Assembly: GCF_900100435.1 (NCBI RefSeq)
Contig: NZ_FNEX01000002.1
Location: 310,001-374,000, forward strand
From: Pedobacter sp. ok626
GTDB lineage: Bacteria; Bacteroidota; Bacteroidia; Sphingobacteriales; Sphingobacteriaceae
Length of the DNA: 64,000 nucleotides
Reading direction: 5' to 3'
The position numbers and the translations under genes are program-made. Positions 46,914 through 56,616 of the stretch are shown piece by piece (position 1 is the stretch's first letter; each line of letters opens with the position of its first letter). The notes beneath the pieces are model-generated. The model saw only the letters and a program-made list of their open reading frames with translations. It was not told the origin of the DNA and did not search any database.

Positions 46914-48359
46914 TTAGTTGTATCCCGGATTTGGGACCAAACTGTTATTACTGTTTAAAGCTGTAGATGGGATCGGGAAAAGAATGGCAGTTGATTTCCA
47001 TGCTGGTTTCGTCAGACTCAATACGTCATCTGCCCTGGTTTTACTTGGGTCGCCAGTAACGCTTTTCCAACGTTTTAAATCAAACCAGCGATGGCCCCAC
47101 TCCGTGAAAAGTTCCAGTCTTCTTTCATTTTCCACCTGTGCCATGGCTACAGCCAGATCTGCTGTTACTGGTAGCGGATTTAACCCTGCTCTCTGACGGA
47201 TCACATCCAAATCTTCCTTCATTCCGGAGTAATTTTGCTGTTGCGCACGGGCTTCGGCACGGATCAGAAAGGCTTCAGCAAATCGAAGTACCATGGAATA
47301 TTCAGTAGGAGCATTAATAGTCCCCACTCTCACTTTGTATTTAAATGGGAAATAATGAATCACCGGAGGAACGGCTGTTGTTGCATATTCTCCAACCCAA
47401 TTTGTTTTCCTCAGGTCAGTTGTCCCAAATGCTTCTACTAAGCTCCCTGCACCTTTATTCAGTCGATAAAATGGCGCACCGGTAGATAATAGTGTATTGC
47501 CTTCCCAGGTATTTCTTCCAGTACTGGTATTAATAGCCTGCAGTTGCCATACCGCTTCTGTACTATTTTTCTGAAAAACCTTGGTCATGTGTGCCATACT
47601 ATTAGGATCAAAAGCGTTAAGTATAGCGTATCCGGTGGTACTGATGACCTCAGCGGCTTCCTGCTCCGCAAGTGCATTGTTTCCGTTGTATAGATAACTC
47701 CTCGCAAGCAACAGCGTTGCGGCCGTTTTATTTGGACGTATGCGCTCCTTATTTCCCGGATAAGCAAGAACCAATACTTTTTTTGCTTCTGTCAAATCCT
47801 TAATGATGGAAGCGTATACTTCAGCCTTTGGTGTTCTTGGCAAATTCGTATTTTTAAGCACATCAAAATCCAGGATCAATGGTACATCACCGAAAAAGTT
47901 TACAAGGTAAAAATGGCAAAAGGCCCGTACAAACAAGGCTTCGCCAAGCAATTGATTTTTAACTTCGGGTGTGAGTGTGGTAGATGCGGATACACCTTCT
48001 ATAGCCAGGTTTGCACGATAAATGAAACTGTAAGGTTGATCCCACATGATTTTGACATACTGATTTCCTGGAGTAAGTGAATTGTTCTTAAACTCATCAA
48101 AAGGTGCTGATGCAGAAGCATAGGTAAATTCATCGGCAGCCATGGCACACATAAAGGTAGTGACTACATTAGCAAACTGATAATTGAATCCGTTCATATC
48201 ACTGTAAATCCCCGTTAGCACAGCTGTAGCAGATGCATCATTTACAAAGACTAGTTTACTGATCAGTTGATCTTTTGGATCATCAATATCTACAAATTTC
48301 TTACATGAACCCAGTGTGCTTAAAATCACTATACAAAGCACAGAATATAATATTTTCAT
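46914..48359 (-). CDS. SusD/RagB-family lipoprotein (PUL 2)
   Basis: 481 residues with a lipoprotein signal (STLGSCKKFVD). Conserved SusD helices are visible in LFVRAFCHFYLVNFFGDVPLI and NERRLELFTEWGHRWFDLKRW. It lies 11 bp after the SusC stop and works as its surface-exposed partner. Confidence 0.93.
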   Translation of the reverse strand: MKILYSVLCIVILSTLGSCKKFVDIDDPKDQLISKLVFVNDASATAVLTGIYSDMNGFNYQFANVVTTFMCAMAADEFTYASASAPFDEFKNNSLTPGNQYVKIMWDQPYSFIYRANLAIEGVSASTTLTPEVKNQLLGEALFVRAFCHFYLVNFFGDVPLILDFDVLKNTNLPRTPKAEVYASIIKDLTEAKKVLVLAYPGNKERIRPNKTAATLLLARSYLYNGNNALAEQEAAEVISTTGYAILNAFDPNSMAHMTKVFQKNSTEAVWQLQAINTSTGRNTWEGNTLLSTGAPFYRLNKGAGSLVEAFGTTDLRKTNWVGEYATTAVPPVIHYFPFKYKVRVGTINAPTEYSMVLRFAEAFLIRAEARAQQQNYSGMKEDLDVIRQRAGLNPLPVTADLAVAMAQVENERRLELFTEWGHRWFDLKRWKSVTGDPSKTRADDVLSLTKPAWKSTAILFPIPSTALNSNNSLVPNPGYN

Positions 48360-48370
48360 AATTTCTTTTT

Positions 48371-51300
48371 TTAAAATGCCAATTGTAAACCTGCGGTATA
48401 AACGCTTAATGGTGGTAATGCATAACCCTTTGTTTCCGGATCAAAACCATCGTATGAGGTAATGGTAAACAGATTCTGAGCCTGAACATATACACTCAGG
48501 TTCTTAAATTTCGAATTCTTTATCACATCCGTAAGGTTGTATTTCAGGGAAACATTTTTCAACCGGATAAATGAAGCGTCGACCCAATTGGCATTTGAAA
48601 ACCTATATAAGTTTTGAGAGGCATTAAAAATCGCCTTGCCTGAAGTTGCACTGGCCCCCGGAATGGAAGCCTCCTGCCCCGGGCTCTGCCATCTATCTAA
48701 TGCACTCAGATCTTTATTCTTCAAAAGTCCATTAGAGGAAGCCAGGCTGCCATAGTTAAGCCCCGGTCCCTCTTGCTTAGCAAACTGAAAAAAGAAGTCG
48801 AGACTAATTTTTTTGTAAGTCAGACTATTCGACAATCCACCGTAAAATTTCGGCATGGTATTGCCCATCACGACCATATCCATCTTATCATCAAATAATC
48901 CATCTCCATTCAAATCTCTGAATAAGGGTACACCTGTGGCGGGATTTATGCCAATAAAGTCATAACCTTTCACAATGGTAAGTGGCTGTCCGATCACATA
49001 TCTGGTTGAATTTGCCGTTGTAGCTAGATTTGGATAGTTTATCAATTTATTTCTGGCGATGGTCAGATTTGCGGAAGTACTCCAGGTAAAATTTCCGCCA
49101 CGCACATTGGCCGAAGTGATTTCAAACTCGAAACCCTGATTCTGTACCACAGCAGGTAAATTCGCAGTATATTCGGGAAATCCGGATTGCGGAGACAATG
49201 GGTAGCCAACCAACTGATTACCTGAACGGGTGCGGTAGAAGTTCGCCGTCAGCATAAACCGATCCTGAACAAATCCTAAGTCTAATCCAAACTCAAGTTT
49301 CTTATTCACTTCCCAACTGTAATCGGGATTGGGGAAACGACTCGGATAAATTCCAGCGCTACCACCATAAGGAAGTGAAGTTGAAGACCAACTGTCTAAG
49401 AACTGATAGCTTCCGATCTGATCATTACCTACCGTTCCGTAGCTTGTCCTCAATTTAGCAAAGGATAAGAATTTCAACTGATCTTTCAAAAATGATTCGT
49501 TGCTGATGAGCCAGGCTGCACCCACAGATCCGAAATTACCAAATCGTTTCCCTGGTCCGAACCTGGAAGAACCATCACGGCGAAATGTACCGTTGATGAT
49601 GTATTTTTCATCAAAATTATACGTTAAACGTCCGAAAAAAGAAGCATACCTATACTTGGTGTAGGTATAAGTACGAGGTGTGACTACCGTCGCTGCTTTG
49701 ATATTTTCTAATTGTTCATCGCTCACATAACCTCCCCCGATCACTGATTGCGCTTCGGTAATGCTGTGCTGAAAAGTTCCCCCGGCCAGGGCAGAAAGAT
49801 TGCCTTTTCCCAATTGAATGGAATAATCCAGCTGAGGCTCGAGGATATAAGAATTGAATGAGCCATTTCCGTAGTTTCCGGTACTTCCGCTATACGTAGC
49901 CGGATTGAAACTGATTTTAGGCAACGTTTGCACTTGCCTTGTATCCAAACGGTTATATCCAGCACTTAATTTTGCATTCAGGCCCTTGATGATGGTATAC
50001 GCGAACGAGCTGTTGACAAACAAATTATTGGTATTGGTCACATTTGTGCGTTCGAGCAAAGCCATTGGGTTCTGCTCAACAGTGTTAAACCAATAATAAT
50101 TGCCTTTTGCATCGTATATCGGCATATTAGGCGCCAGATTGAAGGAGCCTGCCAGATCTGTTATTGCCGTATTGTTTTCGTCAATCACATATTTTATCGA
50201 ACTGGTCATTCTGAATTTATTGTCTTTCGAATTGTAATTCAGTGAAGAATTCAAGGATCCTCTTGTATAACCAGTATTGCCAGGCAATACCGATTTCTCA
50301 TTGCGAAATGCACCGCCAACGAGAAAATTAGTCTGCTCAGTTCCGCCGCTTAAACTCAACTGTGCTTCGGTCAGACCAGCAGATTTTCCAAATAATTTTT
50401 CCTGCCAATTCTGGTCAAGATCCGGACTCCAGGTCAGCAGATCGGGAGCCAGCGCTTCAGTGGGCGTGACCGCATCATTTTTAAAGGCTTCGCGTCTCAA
50501 TTCCAGATATTGCGCAGTATTGAGCATATCAACTTTATGATTCACCTGTGAGAATCCCTGGTATACATTCAGGTTTACTTCTGCCTTTCCAGCTCTGCCT
50601 TTTTTTGTCGTAATTAAGATCACCCCATTTGCACCTCTGGATCCATAAATAGAGGTTGCATCCGCATCCTTTAATACATCTATTCGCTCTATATCTGAGG
50701 GATTGATGCTACTCAATGGACTTTGTGTTCCATTTGCTCCAGTAAACTGGCTTAAACTTTCTGAAATAAACGGTATCCCATCCACAATATATAATGGGGC
50801 ATTGCCTGAGGATATGGAGTTCTGTCCGCGCAGACGCACATTATATCCAGAACCAGGGTATCCGGTTACCGCAGAAATGTCTAAACCTGCGACTCTCCCT
50901 TGCAATGCTGCAAGTGGATCTGCTACCGGCTGATTTGCAATACTTTTAGCGGTGATGGAACTTACCGATCCGGTATTATTTCTTTTTGTTGTAGTTCCAT
51001 AACCGATGACAACAACGTCGTCAAGCGTACCCACATCAGGTCTTAAAGAAATATTTGTCATGCGCCCATTTTTTACCGGGGCCTCTGCAGTCACATAGCC
51101 AATATAGCTGAAAACAAGTATCACATTTTCATTAGCGACCTGTATAATGTATTTACCCTCACCGTCTGTAGTCACCCCCTTATTTGTTCCCTTTACTTTA
51201 ACAGACACACCTGGCAATGGAAGATTATTTTCATCCTTGACAACACCATTAATAGTTATATCCTGGGTATGGGCAGGTACTTCTTTAAAAATAATGACAC

Positions 51301-51682
51301 TATTGTTGACCTGTTTATAATTTAGGCCTGTGCCTTTTAACAACTCATCCAGTGTGCTTTTTACAGAACGGGATTCCCCGTTAAGGGTGACGGCTTTAAC
51401 AGAGGAGATCAGCTCATTCCGGTAAGCAAATCTAAAGTCCGTTTGCTGCTCTATCTGCGAAAAAACGCTGCGAAGTGTCCCCTTGTTGATGTCGATGGAG
51501 ACTTTCACGTCGGAAAGTGTCTGAGCAGAACCCGGGGAGGCCGTTAAGCTGCTAACGGTAAAAAGAATAACCAATAAGAGGATCGCGTTTACTTTCATAA
51601 AAAATTTTAATTTTTTAAAATTAAACGGAGCGTAAAATGCCGGCACACACCGGCTTGCAAAACGTGTAGAATTGTAATACAT
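48371..51682 (-). CDS. SusC-type TonB-dependent transporter with STN domain (PUL 2)
   Basis: 1,103 residues from the ATG at 51682 (MYYNSTRF...); an earlier ATG at 51724 adds 14 atypical residues. Signal region near FMKVNAILLLVILFTVSSL; an STN domain (VKVSIDINKGTLRSVFSQIE, split by me at residue 20) at about 65-120; regulatory domain (INGVVKDENNLPLPGVSV); plug (ATSIYGSRGANGVILITTKKG) and barrel. The STN domain signals to a FecR anti-sigma factor, here encoded just upstream, so the transporter probably also acts as sensor. Confidence 0.94.
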   Translation of the reverse strand: MYYNSTRFASRCVPAFYAPFNFKKLKFFMKVNAILLLVILFTVSSLTASPGSAQTLSDVKVSIDINKGTLRSVFSQIEQQTDFRFAYRNELISSVKAVTLNGESRSVKSTLDELLKGTGLNYKQVNNSVIIFKEVPAHTQDITINGVVKDENNLPLPGVSVKVKGTNKGVTTDGEGKYIIQVANENVILVFSYIGYVTAEAPVKNGRMTNISLRPDVGTLDDVVVIGYGTTTKRNNTGSVSSITAKSIANQPVADPLAALQGRVAGLDISAVTGYPGSGYNVRLRGQNSISSGNAPLYIVDGIPFISESLSQFTGANGTQSPLSSINPSDIERIDVLKDADATSIYGSRGANGVILITTKKGRAGKAEVNLNVYQGFSQVNHKVDMLNTAQYLELRREAFKNDAVTPTEALAPDLLTWSPDLDQNWQEKLFGKSAGLTEAQLSLSGGTEQTNFLVGGAFRNEKSVLPGNTGYTRGSLNSSLNYNSKDNKFRMTSSIKYVIDENNTAITDLAGSFNLAPNMPIYDAKGNYYWFNTVEQNPMALLERTNVTNTNNLFVNSSFAYTIIKGLNAKLSAGYNRLDTRQVQTLPKISFNPATYSGSTGNYGNGSFNSYILEPQLDYSIQLGKGNLSALAGGTFQHSITEAQSVIGGGYVSDEQLENIKAATVVTPRTYTYTKYRYASFFGRLTYNFDEKYIINGTFRRDGSSRFGPGKRFGNFGSVGAAWLISNESFLKDQLKFLSFAKLRTSYGTVGNDQIGSYQFLDSWSSTSLPYGGSAGIYPSRFPNPDYSWEVNKKLEFGLDLGFVQDRFMLTANFYRTRSGNQLVGYPLSPQSGFPEYTANLPAVVQNQGFEFEITSANVRGGNFTWSTSANLTIARNKLINYPNLATTANSTRYVIGQPLTIVKGYDFIGINPATGVPLFRDLNGDGLFDDKMDMVVMGNTMPKFYGGLSNSLTYKKISLDFFFQFAKQEGPGLNYGSLASSNGLLKNKDLSALDRWQSPGQEASIPGASATSGKAIFNASQNLYRFSNANWVDASFIRLKNVSLKYNLTDVIKNSKFKNLSVYVQAQNLFTITSYDGFDPETKGYALPPLSVYTAGLQLAF

Positions 51683-51828
51683 TGCGTTGGTTTTAGTTTG
51701 AACTGATACGAGAATTGAAACCATCCGCAGACTCCGGCTGCAACCGGGGTTTGCTTCTTTTGGTTTGGCGTGTAAATATTATGGTGATGCCTTGTTGTTC
51801 ATTTTTGGTTGTTTAGGTTTTTATTGAT

Positions 51829-52827
51829 TTAACATCCCGGCCCATCAATGGTAAGCTGGTTATTTTTTAAGGTCAGTGTTGCCCCTGTAATATCCCCTAC
51901 CACGCTCAACACCTGAGTAATATCATTTCTATTTAGGAAAGCGGCCGTAAAGCGACAAGATTTAGTTTTTTCATTGTTGAAATGAACTTTCACGCCATAA
52001 CGCTCAGCTATCATTTCTGCAGCTTCGGCTAAAGTGATATCATCCATGATCAGATCATGTTTTTTCCACTCCACAACCTCAGCAGCATTGACTTTTGCTT
52101 TTATTGGCTCTGGCGACTTCGTATTCCAGGACAGTTGCTGATTAGGAATTAAAATGGCTAATGTTCGTTTTTCATCCTCTACCTTAACTTTACCACGGGT
52201 TACCGTTACAGTTACCGCATCATTGGCATGGTAAGCGCTAATGTTAAAGGCAGTACCCAATACCGTAGTTTTGATTTTTCCGGTATGGATCACAAAGGGG
52301 TGCCTGGCATCGTGCTTGATATCGAAATAGGCTTCACCTATCAGGCGAACTTCCCGCAAGGCTTTACCTTCAAAAGAGTCAGCATATTCCAGATAACTGT
52401 CCTGATTTAGCTGTACAGAACTGCCATCAGGCAATTTAACCCATTTGTGAGCTTCCTTTTCTGTTGGTGCCGGCTTCGCCTTTTTTATAGCGACAACATC
52501 CTTTTGTTCAACATCCTTCTTTAATTGGAACAAGCCAGCACCCAGTACCAATAGCAACATAGCTGCTGCTGCAATCCAGGTCCAATTCCAATGTTTTTTT
52601 ACCGGTACTTTATCCTCAATCGCTTTCTTGATTTTCTCCAGAAGTTTAGCTTCATCAATATTTGGATTTGCCGCATTGGCAAAGTCCTGTTCTGTAGCTT
52701 CCAAGGCTTGGCGCCACTCTTCTTCATAGCCGCCGGCTTTAACCAAAGCCTTTACCTGCTCTATTTCAGCAAGACTGCAGCGGTTTAAAATGAAGTTTAC
52801 AAATAATTGCTTAATGTGATTTTCCAA
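51829..52827 (-). CDS. FecR-family anti-sigma factor (PUL 2)
   Basis: 332 residues: a cytoplasmic N-terminus, one TM helix near 86-102 (WTWIAAAAMLLLVLGAGLF), a FecR periplasmic domain (VKLPDGSSVQLNQDS; LIGEAYFDIKHDARHPFVIHTG, shortened) and a C-terminal domain (ERYGVKVHFN). It should bind the ECF sigma factor encoded at 53550-54131 and the STN domain of the SusC protein. The sigma gene is separated from it by a toxin-antitoxin pair on the other strand. Confidence 0.92.
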   Translation of the reverse strand: MENHIKQLFVNFILNRCSLAEIEQVKALVKAGGYEEEWRQALEATEQDFANAANPNIDEAKLLEKIKKAIEDKVPVKKHWNWTWIAAAAMLLLVLGAGLFQLKKDVEQKDVVAIKKAKPAPTEKEAHKWVKLPDGSSVQLNQDSYLEYADSFEGKALREVRLIGEAYFDIKHDARHPFVIHTGKIKTTVLGTAFNISAYHANDAVTVTVTRGKVKVEDEKRTLAILIPNQQLSWNTKSPEPIKAKVNAAEVVEWKKHDLIMDDITLAEAAEMIAERYGVKVHFNNEKTKSCRFTAAFLNRNDITQVLSVVGDITGATLTLKNNQLTIDGPGC

Positions 52828-52835
52828 TTTTTCTT

Positions 52836-52866
52836 TGCCTGTTTATTATATTACAATTAACAGGCA
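52836..52866. promoter_or_regulatory. Inverted repeat upstream of fecR
   Basis: TGCCTGTT (52836-52843) and AACAGGCA (52859-52866) form a perfect 8-bp inverted repeat around 15 AT-rich bases, nine bases upstream of the fecR start. It could be an operator or a leader hairpin that limits fecR translation. Confidence 0.35.
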
Positions 52867-53007
52867 GGGTACATTTACTCCAATTGAAAATAAATATTCT
52901 TTTTTTTGGGAACTGTCAATTAGATAGTTTGATAGGAGGGAGAGTTTGACGGTACTGCTTGACTTTACCCTTCATATTTTGTAATTTTGATTAATAACTT
53001 AGCAAGG

Positions 53008-53247
53008 ATGGCAGCTACAGCAATTAGAGACAGACTATATGATTATATCCGTTATGCCGACGAGAAGAAGGTGAAAGCGATATATACAATGGTGGAAGAA
53101 GAAATTAATGAGCAAATCAACTTATGGGAAGATAAAGATTTTCTAAAGGAAATTGATATGCGTCTTGATGAGTATGAGTCTGGTATTGTTAAAACGTCAA
53201 CTTGGGAAGAGGTAAAACAGAAAGCTAAATTAGCAAAGAAAGGCTAA
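53008..53247 (+). CDS. Putative antitoxin, addiction-module type
   Basis: 79 residues from the ATG at 53008, with AGCAAGG just before it; the longer frame from a TTG has no support. Mostly helical and acidic (YADEKKVKAIYTMVEEEINEQ), ending with a Ser/Thr-Trp-Glu-Glu-Val-Lys motif (TSTWEEVKQKAKLAKKG) common in antitoxins paired with RelE/ParE toxins in Bacteroidota. Its stop overlaps the toxin start by one base. Confidence 0.75.
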   Translation: MAATAIRDRLYDYIRYADEKKVKAIYTMVEEEINEQINLWEDKDFLKEIDMRLDEYESGIVKTSTWEEVKQKAKLAKKG

Positions 53248-53546
53248 TGAGCTATAATATTCGTTTCCTTCCTGCTGCTGAAAGCGAGTATATCAAAGCT
53301 TATCAATGGTACGAAGAGCACCTAGAAGGTTTAGGTGATCGTTTTAGCCGATCCGTTGAAAAACAGATTAAACTCATTTCCAAAAATCCAGAGAACTATC
53401 AAATTAAAGAACGCAACTGTAGAGAAAGTAAAATAGACGTTTTTCCCTACATTGTTGTATATAAAATTTATCCGAAGGCCAACGATATTCTAATTGTAGC
53501 TATATTTCATACGAGTAGGAAGCCTGGGAAGAAATATCGCAGATAG
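53247..53546 (+). CDS. RelE/ParE-family toxin
   Basis: 99 residues. The start FLPAAESEYIKAYQWYEEHLEG and the ending VYKIYPKANDILIVAIFHTSRKPG (quoted in part) match the ParE/RelE toxin fold, with the C-terminal Arg/Lys residues used in catalysis or gyrase binding. It forms a type II pair with the preceding gene. Its stop is three bases from the convergent stop of the sigma factor gene. Confidence 0.85.
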   Translation: MSYNIRFLPAAESEYIKAYQWYEEHLEGLGDRFSRSVEKQIKLISKNPENYQIKERNCRESKIDVFPYIVVYKIYPKANDILIVAIFHTSRKPGKKYRR

Positions 53547-53549
53547 GGT

Positions 53550-54131
53550 TCATACCACCAAAAACAAAATGAATAGCAACGCCCCATTCCGAACCATGAA
53601 ATCTTTAATCGCTTTTAGCGCCTTTACCATTTGACTGTTTACGGTACTGTCTTTAATACCCAATTTCTCTGCTGCCTGTTTATAGGAATATCCATCCTCT
53701 CTACAAAGTTCATAAATGGCTTTACGCTTGGGTGGAAGCTGATTTACAGCTAGACTAATGAATTCACCCGTTTGTTTACGCTCGGTATATTGCAAACCAT
53801 CTTCCGATTGATATACGGCATGTGCAAATAGCTCATCCGAAATCCAGGTTTCTCTTGATGCTCGCTTAATTACATTTAAGGACAGATTTCTGGCGATGGT
53901 GAAAAGGAAAGCCTGAAGGGAGCGATCTGTTTGAATAGTGGCTGCATGTTCCCATAATTTCACAAAAGTATCCTGAGTGACGTCTTCAGCCAGGTCGGGC
54001 GATTTAAGAATTCCCAGAGCATAGGCATAGATTTTCTTTACATACACATTATACAGCCGAGAAAATGCTTCGGAGTCTTTTAATGTAAGTCTAATTAGTA
54101 ATTCTATTTCCTCATGGCTGGACAATCCCAT
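53550..54131 (-). CDS. ECF sigma-70 factor, FecI-like (PUL 2)
   Basis: 193 residues. Region 2 spans about 20-95 (LAEDVTQDTFVKLWEHAA) and region 4 about 125-178 (LPPKRKAIYELCREDGYSYKQAAEKLG, quoted in part). The tail is hydrophobic (GALLFILFLVV), a feature seen in some Bacteroidota ECF factors. It should direct transcription of PUL 2 when released by FecR. Its stop is three bases from the toxin stop. Confidence 0.93.
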   Translation of the reverse strand: MGLSSHEEIELLIRLTLKDSEAFSRLYNVYVKKIYAYALGILKSPDLAEDVTQDTFVKLWEHAATIQTDRSLQAFLFTIARNLSLNVIKRASRETWISDELFAHAVYQSEDGLQYTERKQTGEFISLAVNQLPPKRKAIYELCREDGYSYKQAAEKLGIKDSTVNSQMVKALKAIKDFMVRNGALLFILFLVV

Positions 54132-54137
54132 ACTCTA

Positions 54138-54168
54138 CAAATCTAGTAGATTTTACTCAAAAACTCAA
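54138..54168 (-). promoter_or_regulatory. Candidate promoter of the sigma factor gene
   Basis: On the minus strand a TTG (54168-54166) is followed after 20 bases by TAGATTTG (54145-54138). The start codon is only seven bases further, so the transcript would be nearly leaderless, which lowers confidence. Confidence 0.35.
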
Positions 54169-54235
54169 CCGTCTTGGTTATTAATGGGAAAGTTACATAA
54201 TTTTAACAGTATTTAAAATGTGGGACTAAATTGCA

Positions 54236-54263
54236 GGGGGTTGATCAGCCGATCTAATCCCCC
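54236..54263 (-). terminator. Possible hairpin after GH92 gene
   Basis: GGGGG at 54236-54240 pairs with CCCCC at 54259-54263, and GATC with GATC inside, with small bulges. There is no T-run, so termination is uncertain. Confidence 0.3.
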
Positions 54264-54301
54264 ATGACTTATTGGGTTTTGGCCCCATAGTAAACTCCAG
54301 G

Positions 54302-56599
54302 TTATTTGATTTTTTCTGTAGAAAGAGAGTAAGGATAATCTGCTTTTTTAACACCCCTCTTTTTATTTGGCTGTGCGGACATTTCTATATCGATTGTCGC
54401 ACCCTTCATTAATCCACTATGACTGAGCCAGTTTTTCTCTGACAATTTACCATCATATTTCAGGGACTTAATGTATTTATTTCGCTCGTTATTTAGTGGT
54501 GCATTAATGATGATCTTCTTACCATTTTCAAGGTTTAAGGTCACCTTTTTAAATAACGGCGCAGCCAAAACATATTGGTCTACGGCAGGTGTTACCGGAT
54601 AAAAACCTAAAGCAGAAAATACGTACCATGCGGAGGTTTGCCCGTTGTCTTCATCTCCGCAATAACCATCGGGAGTTGCTTTGTACATCCTGTTCATGGT
54701 TTCTCTCGCCCAGTACTGACTTTTCCAGGGTTGCCCGGCATAATTATACAGATAGATCATGTGCTGTATGGGCTGGTTGCCATGGGCATACTGCCCCATA
54801 TTGGCGATCTGCATTTCCCTGATCTCATGAATGGTCCCACCATAATAACTGTCATCGTATACCGGCGGAAGCGTAAATACAGAATCTAGCTTTTGAACAA
54901 ATTTTTCTTTTCCGCCCATCATTTCAGCAAGTCCGTCGATGTCCTGAAATACTGACCAGGAGTAATGCCAGCTGTTTCCTTCTGTAAATGCATCGCCCCA
55001 TTTAAATGGATTGAATGGCGATTGAAATTTACCGTCTTTATTTTTGCCTCGCATTAAGCCGCTTGAAGGATCGAAAAGCTTTTTATAATTCATCGCCCGA
55101 TTTTTATAGACCTCTATTTCTGAAGCTGGTTTACCCAACGCTCTGCCCAATTGATAAATGGCAAAATCATCGTAAGCATACTCTAATGTTCTGGCTGCAT
55201 TTTCATTGATATTTACATCGTAGGGTACATAGCCCAGCTCGTTGTAGTATTTTACACCCGCGCGACCAACAGCGGTCATCGGACCTTCATTGTTTGCCCC
55301 GTGTTTTACCGCATCCCATAATGTATTGATGTCATAACCTCTCATTCCTTTAATGTAGGCGTCGGCGACTACAGCAGCCGAGTTGTTTCCAACCATAATA
55401 TTTGCATAGCCAGGACTAGACCATTCCGGCAGCCAACTTCCTTCTTTGAAATCATTGGCCAGGCCTTCCTGCATTTCTTTATTTATAGACGGATACATCA
55501 AATTTAAGAAAGGATACAGGGCCCTGAAAGTATCCCAGAAGCCAGTTCCAGCAAACATATATCCCGGCAAAACCTGACCATTGTAAGGACTCCAGTGCAC
55601 AATCTTATTTTCGGCATTTAGCTCATACAATTTGTTCGGAAAAAAGAGCGTCCGGTATAAACAACTATAAAAAGTACGTTTTTGATCGAGGGTACCACCG
55701 TCAACCTGTATACGGCCCAAGGTTTTGTTCCAGATGCGTTTTGCCTTGGTCTTAGTTTGGTCAAAACTCTCTCCGGCTAGTTCTCTTTTCAAATTGAGCT
55801 CAGCTTGCTCAATACTGATAAAAGAAGAAGCGACCTTCATATTTACTTTTTCAGCTTTGTCGGTTTTGAAGCCAATAACAGCCCCTGTATGGTCAGCAGT
55901 TAGCTCCAGCACATCTTTTGCAAGGTCATTCCCGTTGAAAGAACTGGCGGACAAAAATGGTTTATCAAAATAAATAACGAAGTAGTTTTTGAAGTTAGCG
56001 GGTGTGCCGTGAGCGTGTCTGCTGCTATACCCAACTACCTTCCGTTCGCCGGGGATGATCTTAATGTAAGAGCCTTTATCAAATGCGTCTACAACCACAT
56101 ACGACTCCTCTGATTTGGGAAAAGTAAAACGGAATTGCGCCGACCGTTCTGTAGGGGTAATCTCGGTAGTCACATCAGCATCAGCAAGATATACACTGTA
56201 ATAATAGGGCGTAACTGTTTCGGCCTTGTGCGAAAACCAGCTGGAGCGGTCATTTTCTTTAAACTTCAATTTACCGGTTACGGGCATGATGGAAAACTGA
56301 CCATAATCGTTCATCCATGGACTTGGCTGGTGTGTTTGTTTAAAACCGCGAATTTTGTCGGCATCGTAAGTATACTGCCATCCATCACCCATCTGACCAG
56401 TTTGTGCTGTCCAGAAATTCATACCCCATGGCAAGGCGATAGTTGGATAAGTGTTCCCATTGGAGAGGTCGACTTTAGACTGCGTGCCCATTAATGGGTT
56501 CACATAGCTCAGCAGATCTTCCTCCACAGGTATCTGTTGGGCAATTGCCGGACAAATGAAGAGAAAAATGCCTACCGCGTTAAGAAGAAAATGTTTCAT
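54302..56599 (-). CDS. GH92-family alpha-mannosidase
   Basis: 765 residues, signal peptide ending AIAQQ. The N-terminal beta-sandwich begins LLSYVNPLMGTQ; family motifs NTYPTIALPWGMNFWTAQTG (quoted to 20), FKQTHQPSPWMNDYG, GDEDNGQTSAWYVFSALGFYP and the (alpha/alpha)6 core are clear. GH92 enzymes are calcium-dependent exo-alpha-mannosidases of N-glycans and mannans. It is encoded upstream of the sigma gene, 17 bp after the protease gene. Confidence 0.95.
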   Translation of the reverse strand: MKHFLLNAVGIFLFICPAIAQQIPVEEDLLSYVNPLMGTQSKVDLSNGNTYPTIALPWGMNFWTAQTGQMGDGWQYTYDADKIRGFKQTHQPSPWMNDYGQFSIMPVTGKLKFKENDRSSWFSHKAETVTPYYYSVYLADADVTTEITPTERSAQFRFTFPKSEESYVVVDAFDKGSYIKIIPGERKVVGYSSRHAHGTPANFKNYFVIYFDKPFLSASSFNGNDLAKDVLELTADHTGAVIGFKTDKAEKVNMKVASSFISIEQAELNLKRELAGESFDQTKTKAKRIWNKTLGRIQVDGGTLDQKRTFYSCLYRTLFFPNKLYELNAENKIVHWSPYNGQVLPGYMFAGTGFWDTFRALYPFLNLMYPSINKEMQEGLANDFKEGSWLPEWSSPGYANIMVGNNSAAVVADAYIKGMRGYDINTLWDAVKHGANNEGPMTAVGRAGVKYYNELGYVPYDVNINENAARTLEYAYDDFAIYQLGRALGKPASEIEVYKNRAMNYKKLFDPSSGLMRGKNKDGKFQSPFNPFKWGDAFTEGNSWHYSWSVFQDIDGLAEMMGGKEKFVQKLDSVFTLPPVYDDSYYGGTIHEIREMQIANMGQYAHGNQPIQHMIYLYNYAGQPWKSQYWARETMNRMYKATPDGYCGDEDNGQTSAWYVFSALGFYPVTPAVDQYVLAAPLFKKVTLNLENGKKIIINAPLNNERNKYIKSLKYDGKLSEKNWLSHSGLMKGATIDIEMSAQPNKKRGVKKADYPYSLSTEKIK

Positions 56600-56616
56600 C
56601 AGATTATCTTTGAGTT

